44,234 nucleotides of DNA, from NCBI GenBank assembly GCA_937919205.1, contig CALFOZ010000035.1:1-44234 (forward strand), read 5' to 3'. Within the stretch, counting starts at the first letter, position 1, and every line of letters starts with the position of its first letter. Source of the DNA: an uncultured Planctomycetia bacterium (GTDB lineage: Bacteria > Planctomycetota > Phycisphaerae > Phycisphaerales > SM1A02). This document shows, piece by piece, positions 30,569 through 39,316 of the stretch. The translations under genes were made by a program, and so were the position numbers. The notes under the pieces are model-generated. The model saw only the letters and a list, made by a program, of their open reading frames with translations, was not told where the DNA came from and did no database searches.

Positions 30569-31537
30569 ATGGCGAATGCCCTGAAACAAAAACCATTCCT
30601 GAAGGTTCACAAGGCCTCCACCACGCGCGCGACATTGCCGCCAGGCTCGGCGCTAAAAAAACTTTTGCAAATTTTTCTGCAAGAAGATCTAGGCGCCGCG
30701 GGCGATGTCACAAGCAACGCCATGATTGGCGCCCGGCGTGTGGCCACGGCGCATGTTGTGGCCCGAAGCGCGGGAGTGCTTGCGGGCGCGCCGATTGTGA
30801 AGGCGCTCGCAAACATCGTGAGCCCATCGCTGAAGGTTCGCAGTTTCATGCGCGATGGGGATCAATTTCGCAAAGGTCAACAACTTTTTCGAATACAAGG
30901 GTCCTTGCGCGGCATTCTGCTACTTGAAAGAACCTTGCTGAATATTCTTGGCCGCCTATGCGGTGTGGCAACACTCACCAACGCCTTCGCAACCCGCGTG
31001 CGGATAAGCGGAGCCAAGACCAAGGTTCGGGACACGCGCAAGACCACGCCGGGATTGCGCGCCCTGGAAAAATACGCGGTGTGCTGTGGCGGTGGCGTGT
31101 CGCATCGCGCTGGATTGTTCGATGCGTTCCTTGCCAAAGACAATCATGTGGCGGGTTTCAATCCACGCGACATGGCCATGCAAATTCAAATCGCGGCGCG
31201 CGCCGCGCGGCGCAAGCATGCGTTGCAGTTTGTGATGGTGGAGGTGGACAATCTACGGCAATTGGCGGCTTTATTGAGGTTTTCATCCGCCGACGTGGAC
31301 GCCATTCTTTTGGACAACATGTCCTTACCACTTTTGCGCCAAGCCGTCGCTCTTCGCGATCAAATGGCGCCACGTGTGCAACTTGAAGCCAGTGGCGGCG
31401 TGACATTGCGCACCGTGGCCGCGATCGCTCAAACTGGAGTTGATTTTGTCAGTGTTGGCGCCATCACGCATTCCGCACCGCAAATTGATTTGGCGCTTGA
31501 CATGCAATCCAAAATTTCAAAGCGGGCGCGCCGATGA
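30569..31537 (+). CDS. nadC: Nicotinate-nucleotide pyrophosphorylase (carboxylating)
   Basis: 322 residues. The chain carries FLQEDLGAAGDVTSNAM, LLLERTLLNILGRLCGVATLT, the diagnostic VRDTRKTTPGLRALEKYAV with GGGVSHRAGLFDAFLAKDNH, and LEASGGVTLRTVAAIAQTGV with the C-terminal IDLAL. It converts quinolinate and PRPP to nicotinate mononucleotide in NAD synthesis. An upstream in-frame start at 30434 would overlap the HIT gene; the ATG at 30569 has TACCAT 7 nt upstream. Overlaps birA by ATGA. nadA and nadB are not in the window. Confidence 0.93.
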   Translation: MANALKQKPFLKVHKASTTRATLPPGSALKKLLQIFLQEDLGAAGDVTSNAMIGARRVATAHVVARSAGVLAGAPIVKALANIVSPSLKVRSFMRDGDQFRKGQQLFRIQGSLRGILLLERTLLNILGRLCGVATLTNAFATRVRISGAKTKVRDTRKTTPGLRALEKYAVCCGGGVSHRAGLFDAFLAKDNHVAGFNPRDMAMQIQIAARAARRKHALQFVMVEVDNLRQLAALLRFSSADVDAILLDNMSLPLLRQAVALRDQMAPRVQLEASGGVTLRTVAAIAQTGVDFVSVGAITHSAPQIDLALDMQSKISKRARR

Positions 31538-32367
31538 GCGCGCCGCATGAAAATTCGTTGGCACATGTCAACGCGTCAATGGGCGCGCATCAGACTCACT
31601 TGAATGGTCCAACACCAATCGATCGTTGGAGCGAGTCGATTCAATCCGCTCTTGCCGGACTCACGCATTTTAATTGCGCCTTGGTGAGCGCTGAAACTTC
31701 CAGCACGCAAGACGCCGCAGAATCAAGCCAATTGGGTTGCGTAGTCACAACCGGTCGGCAGAAATCAGGACGCGGGCGTCTTGGAAAATTGTGGGCAGAC
31801 ACGGGTGAGCAAGGACTCGCCGCCACGTTCGTGGTGAAATCGCAGACCGCGGACCGCTTGGCCATGGCCGCCGCCGTGGCCACTGCGTCAACGCTTCGCG
31901 CCATGGTGGGCCACGATGTCGCGGCGCGAATTGGCGTGAAGTGGCCCAACGATATTGTGGTTGCGAGCCCCGGCGCGGCGCCCAAAAAAATCGCGGGCAT
32001 ATTGATCGAAAGCAAAGATGATCGCTCGCTGATTGGAATTGGAATCAATGTCGCGCAGTTCAGTTTCGCGCCGGAGATCGCGCAGTGCGCCATCAGTCTG
32101 TTGCAACTTGGACATCAATGTGATCGCTTGGCGGTGTTACTGCAATTGATCCACCAACTGGATCTACATCTTTCGGCATCCAATCGAGTGCTGGAGGAGC
32201 ACTATCAAACACTGGATCGCACCGCGGGACTGCGGTTGAAATTTCTCACTCCACAAGGAGTGGTGGAGGGTGTGGTCTTGCGATGCGATCCCGCCATTGG
32301 ATTGTTGGTGCGGACATCGCAGGGCGTAAAAACTTTGCCGGCCGCCACTACCCGTGTTGAACCCTGA
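31534..32367 (+). CDS. birA: Biotin-[acetyl-CoA-carboxylase] ligase
   Basis: 277 residues. The BPL/LplA fold shows SAETSSTQDAAE, GRQKSGRGRLGKLWAD (GRGRxGR-type biotin/ATP loop with K-L-W), VKWPNDIVVASPGAAPKKIAGILIE and LIGIGINV, then a short C-terminal beta domain. There is no N-terminal winged helix, so unlike E. coli BirA it should not be a repressor. It activates biotin with ATP and attaches it to carboxyl-carrier proteins. Its start overlaps nadC by ATGA, putting two cofactor genes under common control. Confidence 0.9.
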   Translation: MSAPHENSLAHVNASMGAHQTHLNGPTPIDRWSESIQSALAGLTHFNCALVSAETSSTQDAAESSQLGCVVTTGRQKSGRGRLGKLWADTGEQGLAATFVVKSQTADRLAMAAAVATASTLRAMVGHDVAARIGVKWPNDIVVASPGAAPKKIAGILIESKDDRSLIGIGINVAQFSFAPEIAQCAISLLQLGHQCDRLAVLLQLIHQLDLHLSASNRVLEEHYQTLDRTAGLRLKFLTPQGVVEGVVLRCDPAIGLLVRTSQGVKTLPAATTRVEP

Positions 32368-32390
32368 CACCTATTCTGCCGATCTATAAT
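32364..32390 (+). promoter_or_regulatory. Candidate promoter with consensus TATAAT
   Basis: TATAAT (32385-32390) is a perfect -10, 9 nt before the ATG at 32400. CTGACA (32364-32369) is a 5/6 -35 match but with a short 15-nt spacer. It lies in the 32-nt gap after birA, where a new transcript could start. The predicted leader is at most a few bases. Confidence 0.45.
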
Positions 32391-32399
32391 TCAACTCCC

Positions 32400-33065
32400 A
32401 TGTTCAACGCCCTCTCTATTTTATTTCTTGCCTTCTCCGCCCAAGCGGATGCGTCGCAAGCTGGCGCGTTGGTGCCGATTGAACAAGGCGTGGCTGATCG
32501 TTCCGCCACGGCGACTTCGCTAAAAATTCAGCCAGTTGAATTGAGTCAATCGACCAACTTTCAAAAGTTGTTTGGAGTAGCGGGGCGTTCCGATCTTTTT
32601 GTGCGATCCCAGGGCGGCCTCTACGCGGTGTTTGCTCAAGGTTCATATCAAAAAGTGAACGGCACCACATATATTCAGTGGCCCGCGGGAACAACTTTTC
32701 ATATTGGTCAACCAAATTTCTTAACCCTTCAAGCCGCTCAAATTCGCGGCGGGCAAAGTAGCGCCAACCCGCCGCCAGGAATTATGTTGCAACAAAAATC
32801 TTCGCAGGGTCCAGATCTTCGAATTGGTGAAGCCCCCGTGGAAGGCTTGATCAAGGTCAAGCCAATCCAAGAACGTGTGTTGAATCAACCGGCGTCACAC
32901 AACACTCCCACACTCGTGCCGGTGAAGGATGTTGGATTTGGCCACAACAGTATTACAGCGGCAACGCCAGCAACTCCACCTGAAGCAACACCACCTGAAG
33001 CAACTCCGCCCGCGCGCGATGACTCGTCCAACAATGCCACGGCTCAATCGCCACCCAAACCATGA
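32400..33065 (+). CDS. Secreted protein of unknown function with PPEAT repeats
   Basis: 221 residues, not recognised. A signal peptide (FNALSILFLAFSAQA|D) is followed by a ~100-residue domain with GRSDLFVRSQGGLYAVFAQGSYQKVNGTTYIQWPAGTTFHIG, then a Pro/Thr-rich tail containing PPEATPPEATPP and acidic and Gln-rich residues. It is likely periplasmic or surface exposed. The stop overlaps the next gene by ATGA. The next protein is also secreted, so they may work together. Confidence 0.7.
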   Translation: MFNALSILFLAFSAQADASQAGALVPIEQGVADRSATATSLKIQPVELSQSTNFQKLFGVAGRSDLFVRSQGGLYAVFAQGSYQKVNGTTYIQWPAGTTFHIGQPNFLTLQAAQIRGGQSSANPPPGIMLQQKSSQGPDLRIGEAPVEGLIKVKPIQERVLNQPASHNTPTLVPVKDVGFGHNSITAATPATPPEATPPEATPPARDDSSNNATAQSPPKP

Positions 33066-34729
33066 CGCGAAACAAAACGCGAGTGGTTCAGGCGCTCTTC
33101 TGTGTTTCCCTGCAATTGGTCACCGTCTCAACAGCGCAAATTTCCGTCGCCATGGAACATCCCGCCGCGGCGCGTGGCGGCGTGATCGCCATTCCATTGC
33201 AACGACAATCCGCCAGTGATGTGTGGCCAGCGCGAATGGAGATTCAACCAATTGGCGGCGGGCCAGTGTTTGAAGGAGTGGTTGCGTGGATTGGCGCGAA
33301 GCAAATTTCACTTGCGCGAACATGGACTCAATCACAGGAGCAACTTGATATTCGTCCCATCGCCAACGCGCCGACGGAAACTGATCCAGAAAAATCGGGT
33401 GCGGTTGTGTTGTTGGCCAAATCGCCGCGGGACATATCCGGCGTGCTTCGCGTGGCAAACTCCACTGTCGATCCAACGTGGCTTGAACTTGCGGAAGTGG
33501 AGCCCGATCCTGCGAAGTTGCCATTGAACATGCAAGCGCCGTATGCCTTGCCTGATCCAAGCGCGCCAAGCGAATGGTTTCGTTGGTGGTTGCTGGCCGA
33601 TCAAGCGGATCGCAAGCCGCCGCCACCGGCGGGGGATGAAATTCAGAAATTATTCGCCTTGCACCGCGCGCAATTATGGCAAGCGGGAATTGAGCGCATG
33701 GAACGGCAAAGTCCTGGCGTTGCCGCGGAAATTCGCGAAAGACTTACCGCGGTGTGCGTGGAGACCGGAGCGAACAAACTGGATAGCGCGCGGGCCAGTT
33801 GGATCGCCAACGCGGATTCCTTGGCCGCGCTTTTATCCAATTTGATTTCAACGGAACGCACGGATGAACAAGCCATGCAATCGTCGCTCACTTTCATCCG
33901 CGGCATTTCGCCGGTCACAATTTGGCCAGAGGCGGATGATGGCCGCGGCATTCGATTCGCCGCATGCAACGCCTCGCCCGAGGAGATCGTGATTCAATTT
34001 GCATGGGTTGAAGCGCCAAGTTTGGCGTCGTTGGCCATGCTTCTGCCAGCCAACGGTGTCGCGCATATCACCATCGATCGTCCCGCCGAATTACTGCACG
34101 ATCCCATCACTGGAGAACCAAGTCCAACTGTCGGTTCTTTACTGCTCACATGGCAAGGCAATTCAATTCGTCTGAATGTGGCGCCCGAGAAAAATATACT
34201 TCGGCCACCTGGATATTCGTTCGGATTATTTCTTCCAACTCTTTCATTGGCCGACGCGCAGACTGGAAAAATTCAACCCGTGCCCGCTGTATGGAGCACC
34301 ACCGCAAGTGTGCGGCGCAAGTTTGGGCATTGGGAAATATTCGCCGAATGTTTGCGCCAAGAAGTCCGCTTGGAAGATGAATTGGATTTTAGAATCGGTG
34401 ACAGCGATCGGCAGATGGCGCGCATTCGTGTTGGCGAGGCTGGGTTGCGCAAAGTGGACACAACAAGTTCCAACGCCACGCCCGAGGTTCGCACGGATTC
34501 ATTCGTGGATCGTTGGCGTTGCGTGGTGGAAATTCCAGAGGAATGGTTGCCCGCTGACGCCAATGGTCGCCCTTTGGTGATCGGTATTTCTAGATTCACA
34601 AATGGACCGGAGTCGCGCCAAACTGCGATCGCCGCGTCCACTCCGTGGAGCGTGGGACCGCCGCTGATTCTTCTGGAGGCTTCCAAGTGGATCGATCCTC
34701 CAGTACAGCGCGTGATCACCTCACCATGA
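33062..34729 (+). CDS. Large secreted protein of unknown function
   Basis: 555 residues, not recognised. A signal peptide (QALFCVSLQLVTVSTA|Q) is followed by a beta-rich region with Trp/Pro-rich elements (WLELAEVEPDPAKLPLN, WFRWWLLADQADRKPPPP), a central helical part, and a C-terminal ~200-residue segment (WEIFAECLRQEVRLEDELDFRIGD, then PSNP-free beta strands) that might be a carbohydrate-binding-like fold. It overlaps both neighbours by ATGA, so the secreted pair is coupled to the ParA-like gene. No membrane segments beyond the signal peptide. Confidence 0.7.
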   Translation: MTRNKTRVVQALFCVSLQLVTVSTAQISVAMEHPAAARGGVIAIPLQRQSASDVWPARMEIQPIGGGPVFEGVVAWIGAKQISLARTWTQSQEQLDIRPIANAPTETDPEKSGAVVLLAKSPRDISGVLRVANSTVDPTWLELAEVEPDPAKLPLNMQAPYALPDPSAPSEWFRWWLLADQADRKPPPPAGDEIQKLFALHRAQLWQAGIERMERQSPGVAAEIRERLTAVCVETGANKLDSARASWIANADSLAALLSNLISTERTDEQAMQSSLTFIRGISPVTIWPEADDGRGIRFAACNASPEEIVIQFAWVEAPSLASLAMLLPANGVAHITIDRPAELLHDPITGEPSPTVGSLLLTWQGNSIRLNVAPEKNILRPPGYSFGLFLPTLSLADAQTGKIQPVPAVWSTTASVRRKFGHWEIFAECLRQEVRLEDELDFRIGDSDRQMARIRVGEAGLRKVDTTSSNATPEVRTDSFVDRWRCVVEIPEEWLPADANGRPLVIGISRFTNGPESRQTAIAASTPWSVGPPLILLEASKWIDPPVQRVITSP

Positions 34730-35601
34730 ATCTCTATACTCGACCGATGGCTGTCGAGAACAAAATGCGCGTTGTCGCGCTTCTCAATCAGAAGGGCGGT
34801 GTTGGAAAAACCACAACCACCGTCAATCTTGGCGCGGCGTTGGCCGCCAGTGGTTTGCGCACTTTGTTGATTGATCTTGATCCGCAATCCAATCTCAGTT
34901 TGCACTTTGGCGTGGAGGCATCCAATGATGAGCCGCGTCCAAGTAGCACCAGTTTATTTTCCGCTCCGCCATTGCCGATTGAGCAATGCATGACCCAGGC
35001 GCGTGAAAATCTTTGGTTCATACCCGCCGATCAACAGTTGGCCCTTGCGGAGGGTCAACAAGATGCGCAATACGTTTTAGCCAACGCATTGCAATTGGTG
35101 CGGGACAAATTTGATGTTGTTTTGCTTGATTGTCCTCCCGGGCTTGGCGTGCTTAGCGTGAACGCGCTCACCGCGGCGGACGAGGTGATTGTTCCAATGC
35201 AGGCGCAATATTTGGCGCTACGTGGCTTGGAAAAATTATTGCAAACCGTTTCAGATATCACCGCGGGATTGAATCCCAAGTTGCGTTGCACTGGCGTGGT
35301 GTTGTGCATGCATGAGAGCCAGTCCAGCCATGGCCGCGCCGTGGTGGAGGAAATTCGCCAGCACTTTGAAAATTGCCGCGACAGCGATGTGCCTTGGAAA
35401 GATTGTCGAGTGCTTGCGCCGCCCATTCGCCGCAACATCAAGTTGGCCGAGGCGCCATCATTTGGTCAAACTATTTTTGATTACGACCCCAAGTGCGCTG
35501 GCGCGGACGACTACCGCGGCGTGGCCAATAGTGTGTTGGCCATGTGGAATACAAATTCATCCGTCCCATCCGCGCAAGATTCATCGGCATCTCCAGCATG
35601 A
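34726..35601 (+). CDS. ParA/Soj-family ATPase
   Basis: 291 residues from the ATGA-overlapping ATG; a shorter start at 34747, with TATACT 6 nt before it, is equally plausible. Deviant Walker A KGGVGKTTTT, LIDLDPQSNLS (A' motif), VVLLDCPPGLGVLSVNAL (Walker B) and VLAPPIRRNIKLAEAPSFGQTIFDYDP identify a chromosomal Soj/ParA type. Such ATPases form DNA-bound dimers and usually act with ParB on parS sites, but no parB is next to it. It sits between secreted proteins and a FAD oxidoreductase, so it may be a solitary ParA used for positioning something else. Confidence 0.88.
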   Translation: MNLYTRPMAVENKMRVVALLNQKGGVGKTTTTVNLGAALAASGLRTLLIDLDPQSNLSLHFGVEASNDEPRPSSTSLFSAPPLPIEQCMTQARENLWFIPADQQLALAEGQQDAQYVLANALQLVRDKFDVVLLDCPPGLGVLSVNALTAADEVIVPMQAQYLALRGLEKLLQTVSDITAGLNPKLRCTGVVLCMHESQSSHGRAVVEEIRQHFENCRDSDVPWKDCRVLAPPIRRNIKLAEAPSFGQTIFDYDPKCAGADDYRGVANSVLAMWNTNSSVPSAQDSSASPA

Positions 35602-36908
35602 AGATCGCGATTCTTGGTGCGGGCCTTGCGGGTTTAACGGCGGCGCGCACATTGCAGGGCGCTGGACAAAGTTTCACCATGTTTGAAAGCTCGGACCGCG
35701 TGGGCGGACGCGTGGCCACGGACATGGTTGACGGATATCAAATTGACCGTGGATTTCAAGTGTATTTGCCCGCATATCCAGAGGCGAGGGCGTGGCTTGA
35801 CTTGGACGCGTTGCGCCTGCAACCACTCGCTTCGCAAGCGCGGTTGTTCACGGGCACAAAATGGATTGGCATGGGGCATCCACTACTTTGTCCAGGCGCG
35901 GCGCTCTCTGGATTTTTTCATGGACTGATCACGCCATCCACTGCGATGGGTTTGTTGCCACTGACCGTGGCCGCGTTGCGTGGCAAACAACCATCGCAAC
36001 CCATGAGCCAAGGGATCACGGCATCCGCTTGGATGCGTGACCACGGAATCGCCAAGCGCTTTCAAGAAAAATTCGCGCGCACATTTTTTGGCGGCGTCTT
36101 TCTAGATCGCTCGCTTGAAACAGATTCTGCAATGCTGGACTTCACGCTTTCCATGTTCATCCGTGGCGGCGCCGCGGTTCCGCAGTTGGGCATGCGCGAA
36201 ATACCAATGCAACTTGCGCGAACTATTCCTGTTGAACACATCCGATTGCGTTGCCCGGTGGCCGCGGTCACTCCCTCATCAACAGGGTGGCGCGTGCAAC
36301 CAGTGGCGGGTTTGGTTGAGCAGTTCAACGCGGTGATTGTGGCCATGGATCACAGCGCGGCCGCCAAGTTGCTGCCCACTCTTTCGCCGCCTTCGTGGCG
36401 CGGCACAACGCAATTTTCATTCACAACTCCAAGAGATCAACTTCCAGAATCCCTGCACCAACCTGTTTTGCATTTGGACGCCAGCGGCCAAGGGCCGGTG
36501 AACCATCTCATGTGCATGTCATCGGCGTCAAGCAATTACGCACCGCATGGCATGGCCTTGATCAGCGCAAATTGCGTTGATGTTTCGCTTTCAAGCGCGG
36601 GACTTGGCAACCTTGAACAACTCGTGCGCGCGCAGTTGAGAAAGTGGTTTGGCGCAAGCGTTGACGCATGGAAACTTTTGCGCGCGCAAGATATTGCCCA
36701 CGCGCTTCCCCGCCAAACTCCCAAAGATTTCGCCGCGCGTCCCACAGCGACACAAGGCAACGGACTTTTTGTGGCGGGCGATTACGTGAGCGAGGGATCC
36801 ATCGACAGCGCTATGCGCTCGGGGCGGCTGGCGGCGGAGTTGGCTCTGCGGTTTCCCGAACAATCACCGTCGCCTCGCTCATCGATGGATTCAGTTGTCC
36901 GGCCCTGA
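35598..36908 (+). CDS. FAD-dependent oxidoreductase (amine oxidase-like)
   Basis: 436 residues. The N-terminus MKIAILGAGLAGLTAARTL is the dinucleotide-binding GxGxxG motif, followed by ESSDRVGGRVATDMVDGYQIDRGFQVY, the GG-doublet/flavin loop of the amine oxidase and phytoene-desaturase groups. The C-terminus LFVAGDYVSEGSIDSAMRSGRLAAELAL closes the FAD site. The substrate is unknown. It overlaps the ParA-like gene by ATGA. Its last 98 nt overlap, tail to tail, the lipoprotein gene on the opposite strand. Confidence 0.85.
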   Translation: MKIAILGAGLAGLTAARTLQGAGQSFTMFESSDRVGGRVATDMVDGYQIDRGFQVYLPAYPEARAWLDLDALRLQPLASQARLFTGTKWIGMGHPLLCPGAALSGFFHGLITPSTAMGLLPLTVAALRGKQPSQPMSQGITASAWMRDHGIAKRFQEKFARTFFGGVFLDRSLETDSAMLDFTLSMFIRGGAAVPQLGMREIPMQLARTIPVEHIRLRCPVAAVTPSSTGWRVQPVAGLVEQFNAVIVAMDHSAAAKLLPTLSPPSWRGTTQFSFTTPRDQLPESLHQPVLHLDASGQGPVNHLMCMSSASSNYAPHGMALISANCVDVSLSSAGLGNLEQLVRAQLRKWFGASVDAWKLLRAQDIAHALPRQTPKDFAARPTATQGNGLFVAGDYVSEGSIDSAMRSGRLAAELALRFPEQSPSPRSSMDSVVRP

Positions 36909-37239
36909 AATTTAATTCAACTTCGCGGTTGCCCTTGCGAAACACCAGATCACCTTTAGTTGGTTGCACGCTTCGCTTGATGACTTTCCATCCTTGCTCT
37001 TGAAACAAGGCCACGGACTTGTTGGTGAATACCACCACGTCCGCGATCGGTCCACGAAAAGTAAATTTTCCTCCGTCAAGCGTGCCACTGCGCTGATCAA
37101 TGTTACCGCTGTGGCGGCTTTCCATCTCAGGTGGCGCGGGAATATCGCTTTCCAAAATCATGGCGGGACCCGAACCGCATCCAGTCGCAAGCGTTGTCCA
37201 CGCCACTAGCAGAATGATTGCAGGAAAATTTCGGTTCAT
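36811..37239 (-). CDS. Small lipoprotein of unknown function
   Basis: 142 residues from the ATG at 37239. The signal sequence PAIILLVAWTTLATGC has a good lipobox (LATGC), so the mature protein is probably lipid anchored. The body is beta-like: FTFRGPIADVVVFTNKSVALFQEQGWKVIKRS and VFRKGNREVELNFRAG; the tail is PTPPPAAPSA. The much longer open frame to 37590 would run antisense into murJ and is not used. It overlaps the oxidoreductase gene by 98 nt and is divergent from murJ across 58 nt. Confidence 0.7.
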   Translation of the reverse strand: MNRNFPAIILLVAWTTLATGCGSGPAMILESDIPAPPEMESRHSGNIDQRSGTLDGGKFTFRGPIADVVVFTNKSVALFQEQGWKVIKRSVQPTKGDLVFRKGNREVELNFRAGQLNPSMSEATVIVRETAEPTPPPAAPSA

Positions 37240-37297
37240 GTCGATAGCCAAGGATACAGCCGCCAACTTCAAGGAGCATGCATGAGGGGTATGGATC

Positions 37298-38920
37298 ATG
37301 TCGTTTGAAAAGCACGCTCGAACCGTCTCCTTGTTGACGTTGGTCAGTCGATTTTCTGGTCTCGCCCGCGACGCCGCGCAAAGCCGTGTGTTCGGAGCCC
37401 ATTCAACTATGGACGCGTTTTTTATTGCGTTCCAATTGCCAAATTTATTCCGCCGACTTTTTGGTGAGGGCGCGCTCAGCGCGTCGTTCACTCCGGTGTA
37501 CGCCAAATTGGCGCAGGACAATCCGCAAAAAGCCAGACTCTTTGCGTCGGTCACAATTGCCCTGCTCGCAGTTGTGTTGGCCGCGCTCACATTGGTCGGT
37601 GAAGCCGTTGTGGTTTCGTTGCCAATCTTTTTTCCAAAGGAGCAACTTGCGTATCAATTGATGGCGATCATGTTGCCGTACATGCCGCTGATTTGCGTGG
37701 TGGCGCTCATGGGCAGTATCTTAAATGTGCACGGCAAGTTCGCCGTGGCCGCGGCCAGTCCAATGATTTTAAACGCGGCCATTATCGCGGCCTCGAGCGG
37801 CGTTTCGTATATATATGGAGGCATAGAAAAGGTGCTCCATATTCAAATTGTTTCGTGGAGTGTGCTTGTCGCGGGCCTTTTGCAATTGGCATGGATGATG
37901 TGGAGCATGCGTGGCTATGGCATTCGCTTGTCTCTGCAATGGCATAGTTGCCGCGACTCGCTACGCACCATGCTGACAACCATGTTGCCCATGATGCTGG
38001 GGTTGGGCGTATTTCAAATCAACACATTTGTTGACAGTGTGATCGCCAGTTACCCCACCCTGGTTGGTCCCACTATTTTAGGAATGCAATTTCCGTTGAT
38101 AGAGGGCTCCAACGCCGCCATGAATTACGCCACGCGCCTGTATGAATTTCCATTGGGCGTGTTTGGTATTGCCATTGCCACCGCGATTTTTCCCACGCTT
38201 TCGCGACAAGCATCCCAACCAGCATTGTTCGCGCACACATTGCGCCGCGGCATTCGAATGGCGTTGTTCATTGGACTTCCCGCAAGCGCTGGATTGATTG
38301 TGGTACGCACGCATTTAACCACCGTGGTTTTTCAAGGCGGAAAATTCTCCGCTGATGACACACTTCGCGTGGCCACAATCTTGCTGGGTTTTGCCCCAGC
38401 CGTGGCCGCCTTTAGCCTTATGCAAACTATGACGCGCGCTTTTTACGCCTTAGGCGACACCGCCACGCCCACTCGTATTTCAATTTGGATGGTGTGCTTC
38501 AACTTCATTTTAAATTGCACTTTAATTTGGACTCCACTGAATACCTCGGGTCTGGCATGGAGCACAACCATTTGCGCATTCATTCAAGCGGCAATTTTAA
38601 TGTATCTACTTCATGGCCGCGTCAATAATCTCTTTGACATCCACACGCGCATGGCCAGCGTAAAAATTTTCGCCGCAACACTTGTCATGACCGCCATCAT
38701 CACCGCCATAGGCTTGGTGCTTCCCGCCGCCATTCAGTCATCCACCAGCGTGGTTGCGGTGGGGATGACGTGGGGACAATCACTTGTGCAACTATTGGTC
38801 CTCACTTTTTCCGGCGTGATATGTATTTTCGCGCTTGCCAGATGGTGGCATATGCCCGAATGGAAGTGGACTTTGGGGCGTATTGACGAGGATATTCAAG
38901 CCATGGATGCCGGACCGTAA
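37298..38920 (+). CDS. murJ: Lipid II flippase MurJ (MVF family)
   Basis: 540 residues, about 14 transmembrane segments. The N-terminus SLLTLVSRFSGLARDAAQSRVFG is the MurJ signature, followed by AFFIAFQLPNLFRRLFGEGALSASFTPVY and the conserved EGSNAAMNYATRLYEFPLGVFGIAIATAIFPTLSR, with later TRAFYALGDTATPTRISI. MurJ flips lipid II to the periplasmic face for peptidoglycan synthesis. An upstream AAGGAG at 37271 is too far from this ATG; GAGGGG at about 37285 is a possible ribosome site. Confidence 0.95.
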   Translation: MSFEKHARTVSLLTLVSRFSGLARDAAQSRVFGAHSTMDAFFIAFQLPNLFRRLFGEGALSASFTPVYAKLAQDNPQKARLFASVTIALLAVVLAALTLVGEAVVVSLPIFFPKEQLAYQLMAIMLPYMPLICVVALMGSILNVHGKFAVAAASPMILNAAIIAASSGVSYIYGGIEKVLHIQIVSWSVLVAGLLQLAWMMWSMRGYGIRLSLQWHSCRDSLRTMLTTMLPMMLGLGVFQINTFVDSVIASYPTLVGPTILGMQFPLIEGSNAAMNYATRLYEFPLGVFGIAIATAIFPTLSRQASQPALFAHTLRRGIRMALFIGLPASAGLIVVRTHLTTVVFQGGKFSADDTLRVATILLGFAPAVAAFSLMQTMTRAFYALGDTATPTRISIWMVCFNFILNCTLIWTPLNTSGLAWSTTICAFIQAAILMYLLHGRVNNLFDIHTRMASVKIFAATLVMTAIITAIGLVLPAAIQSSTSVVAVGMTWGQSLVQLLVLTFSGVICIFALARWWHMPEWKWTLGRIDEDIQAMDAGP

Positions 38921-39037
38921 ATAAGCCATAAAGCGCGGAAAAAAAGCATTTTTTGGCACACGGATCAATTCATATGCGGTAATAGGTCTTGGCTCATTCG
39001 TCCGGGGGAGATTAACCATCTACACACCGAATGCGCT

Positions 39038-39067
39038 GACTGCGTCCACGGTGGGCGCAGTCTTTTT
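39038..39067 (+). terminator. Intrinsic terminator downstream of murJ
   Basis: GACTGCGTCCA (39038-39048) pairs with TGGGCGCAGTC (39052-39062), an 11-bp stem with one G-U pair, 3-nt loop, then TTTTT (39063-39067). It lies 118 nt after the murJ stop, so either murJ has a long 3' UTR or a short RNA ends here. Confidence 0.85.
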
Positions 39068-39250
39068 ATATCAGCGACACACAAACCAGATCCACATGCC
39101 GTATGTGAAGTGCAAGACGATGACAATGAAAGGGATTGAGCATCAGCCTTGCGAGTGTGGGGTCAGGTCGTCTGCCCTCGAAGTAACGCGACGGAGAGTG
39201 AGTGAAAAGGAAAGTTGTACGCGAGCGCTGGGAATCGCTCGTCAAAAGAA
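39068..39250 (+). ncRNA. Candidate structured RNA between two terminators
   Basis: No convincing gene is seen. Possible helices: GCAAG with CTTGC and GATG with CATC around 39113-39155; GCGAGCG (39221-39227) with CGCTCGT (39236-39242). A terminator follows at 39251. No promoter was found and it matches no RNA class I recognise. It may simply be the 3' tail of murJ or the overrun zone of the minus-strand peptidase genes. Confidence 0.25.
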
Positions 39251-39291
39251 AGACCTCGGATCGCAGGAGGGTGCGACCCGAGGTCTTTTTT
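39251..39291. terminator. Bidirectional intrinsic terminator before the peptidase genes
   Basis: AGACCTCGG (39251-39259) pairs with CCGAGGTCT (39278-39286); inside, TCGC (39261-39264) pairs with GCGA (39273-39276). TTTTTT ends it on the plus strand (39286-39291). On the minus strand TTCTTTT follows, so it also ends the M16 genes, whose stop is at 39317. Confidence 0.85.
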
Positions 39292-39316
39292 ACAAACGAA
39301 AATAATTCAGCAACGA

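Noticed and set aside
34726..35601. ParA as evidence for a plasmid or integrated element
   Set aside because: No ParB, replication gene, att-like repeat or change in composition accompanies it, and it is coupled to chromosomal-type genes.
37240..37590. Long N-terminal extension of the lipoprotein frame into murJ
   Set aside because: The lipoprotein signal starts at 37239; the extension is antisense to the conserved MurJ N-terminus.
39051..39305. 84-codon plus-strand ORF with CxC residues
   Set aside because: It begins inside one terminator and reads through the next; no recognisable fold beyond scattered cysteines.
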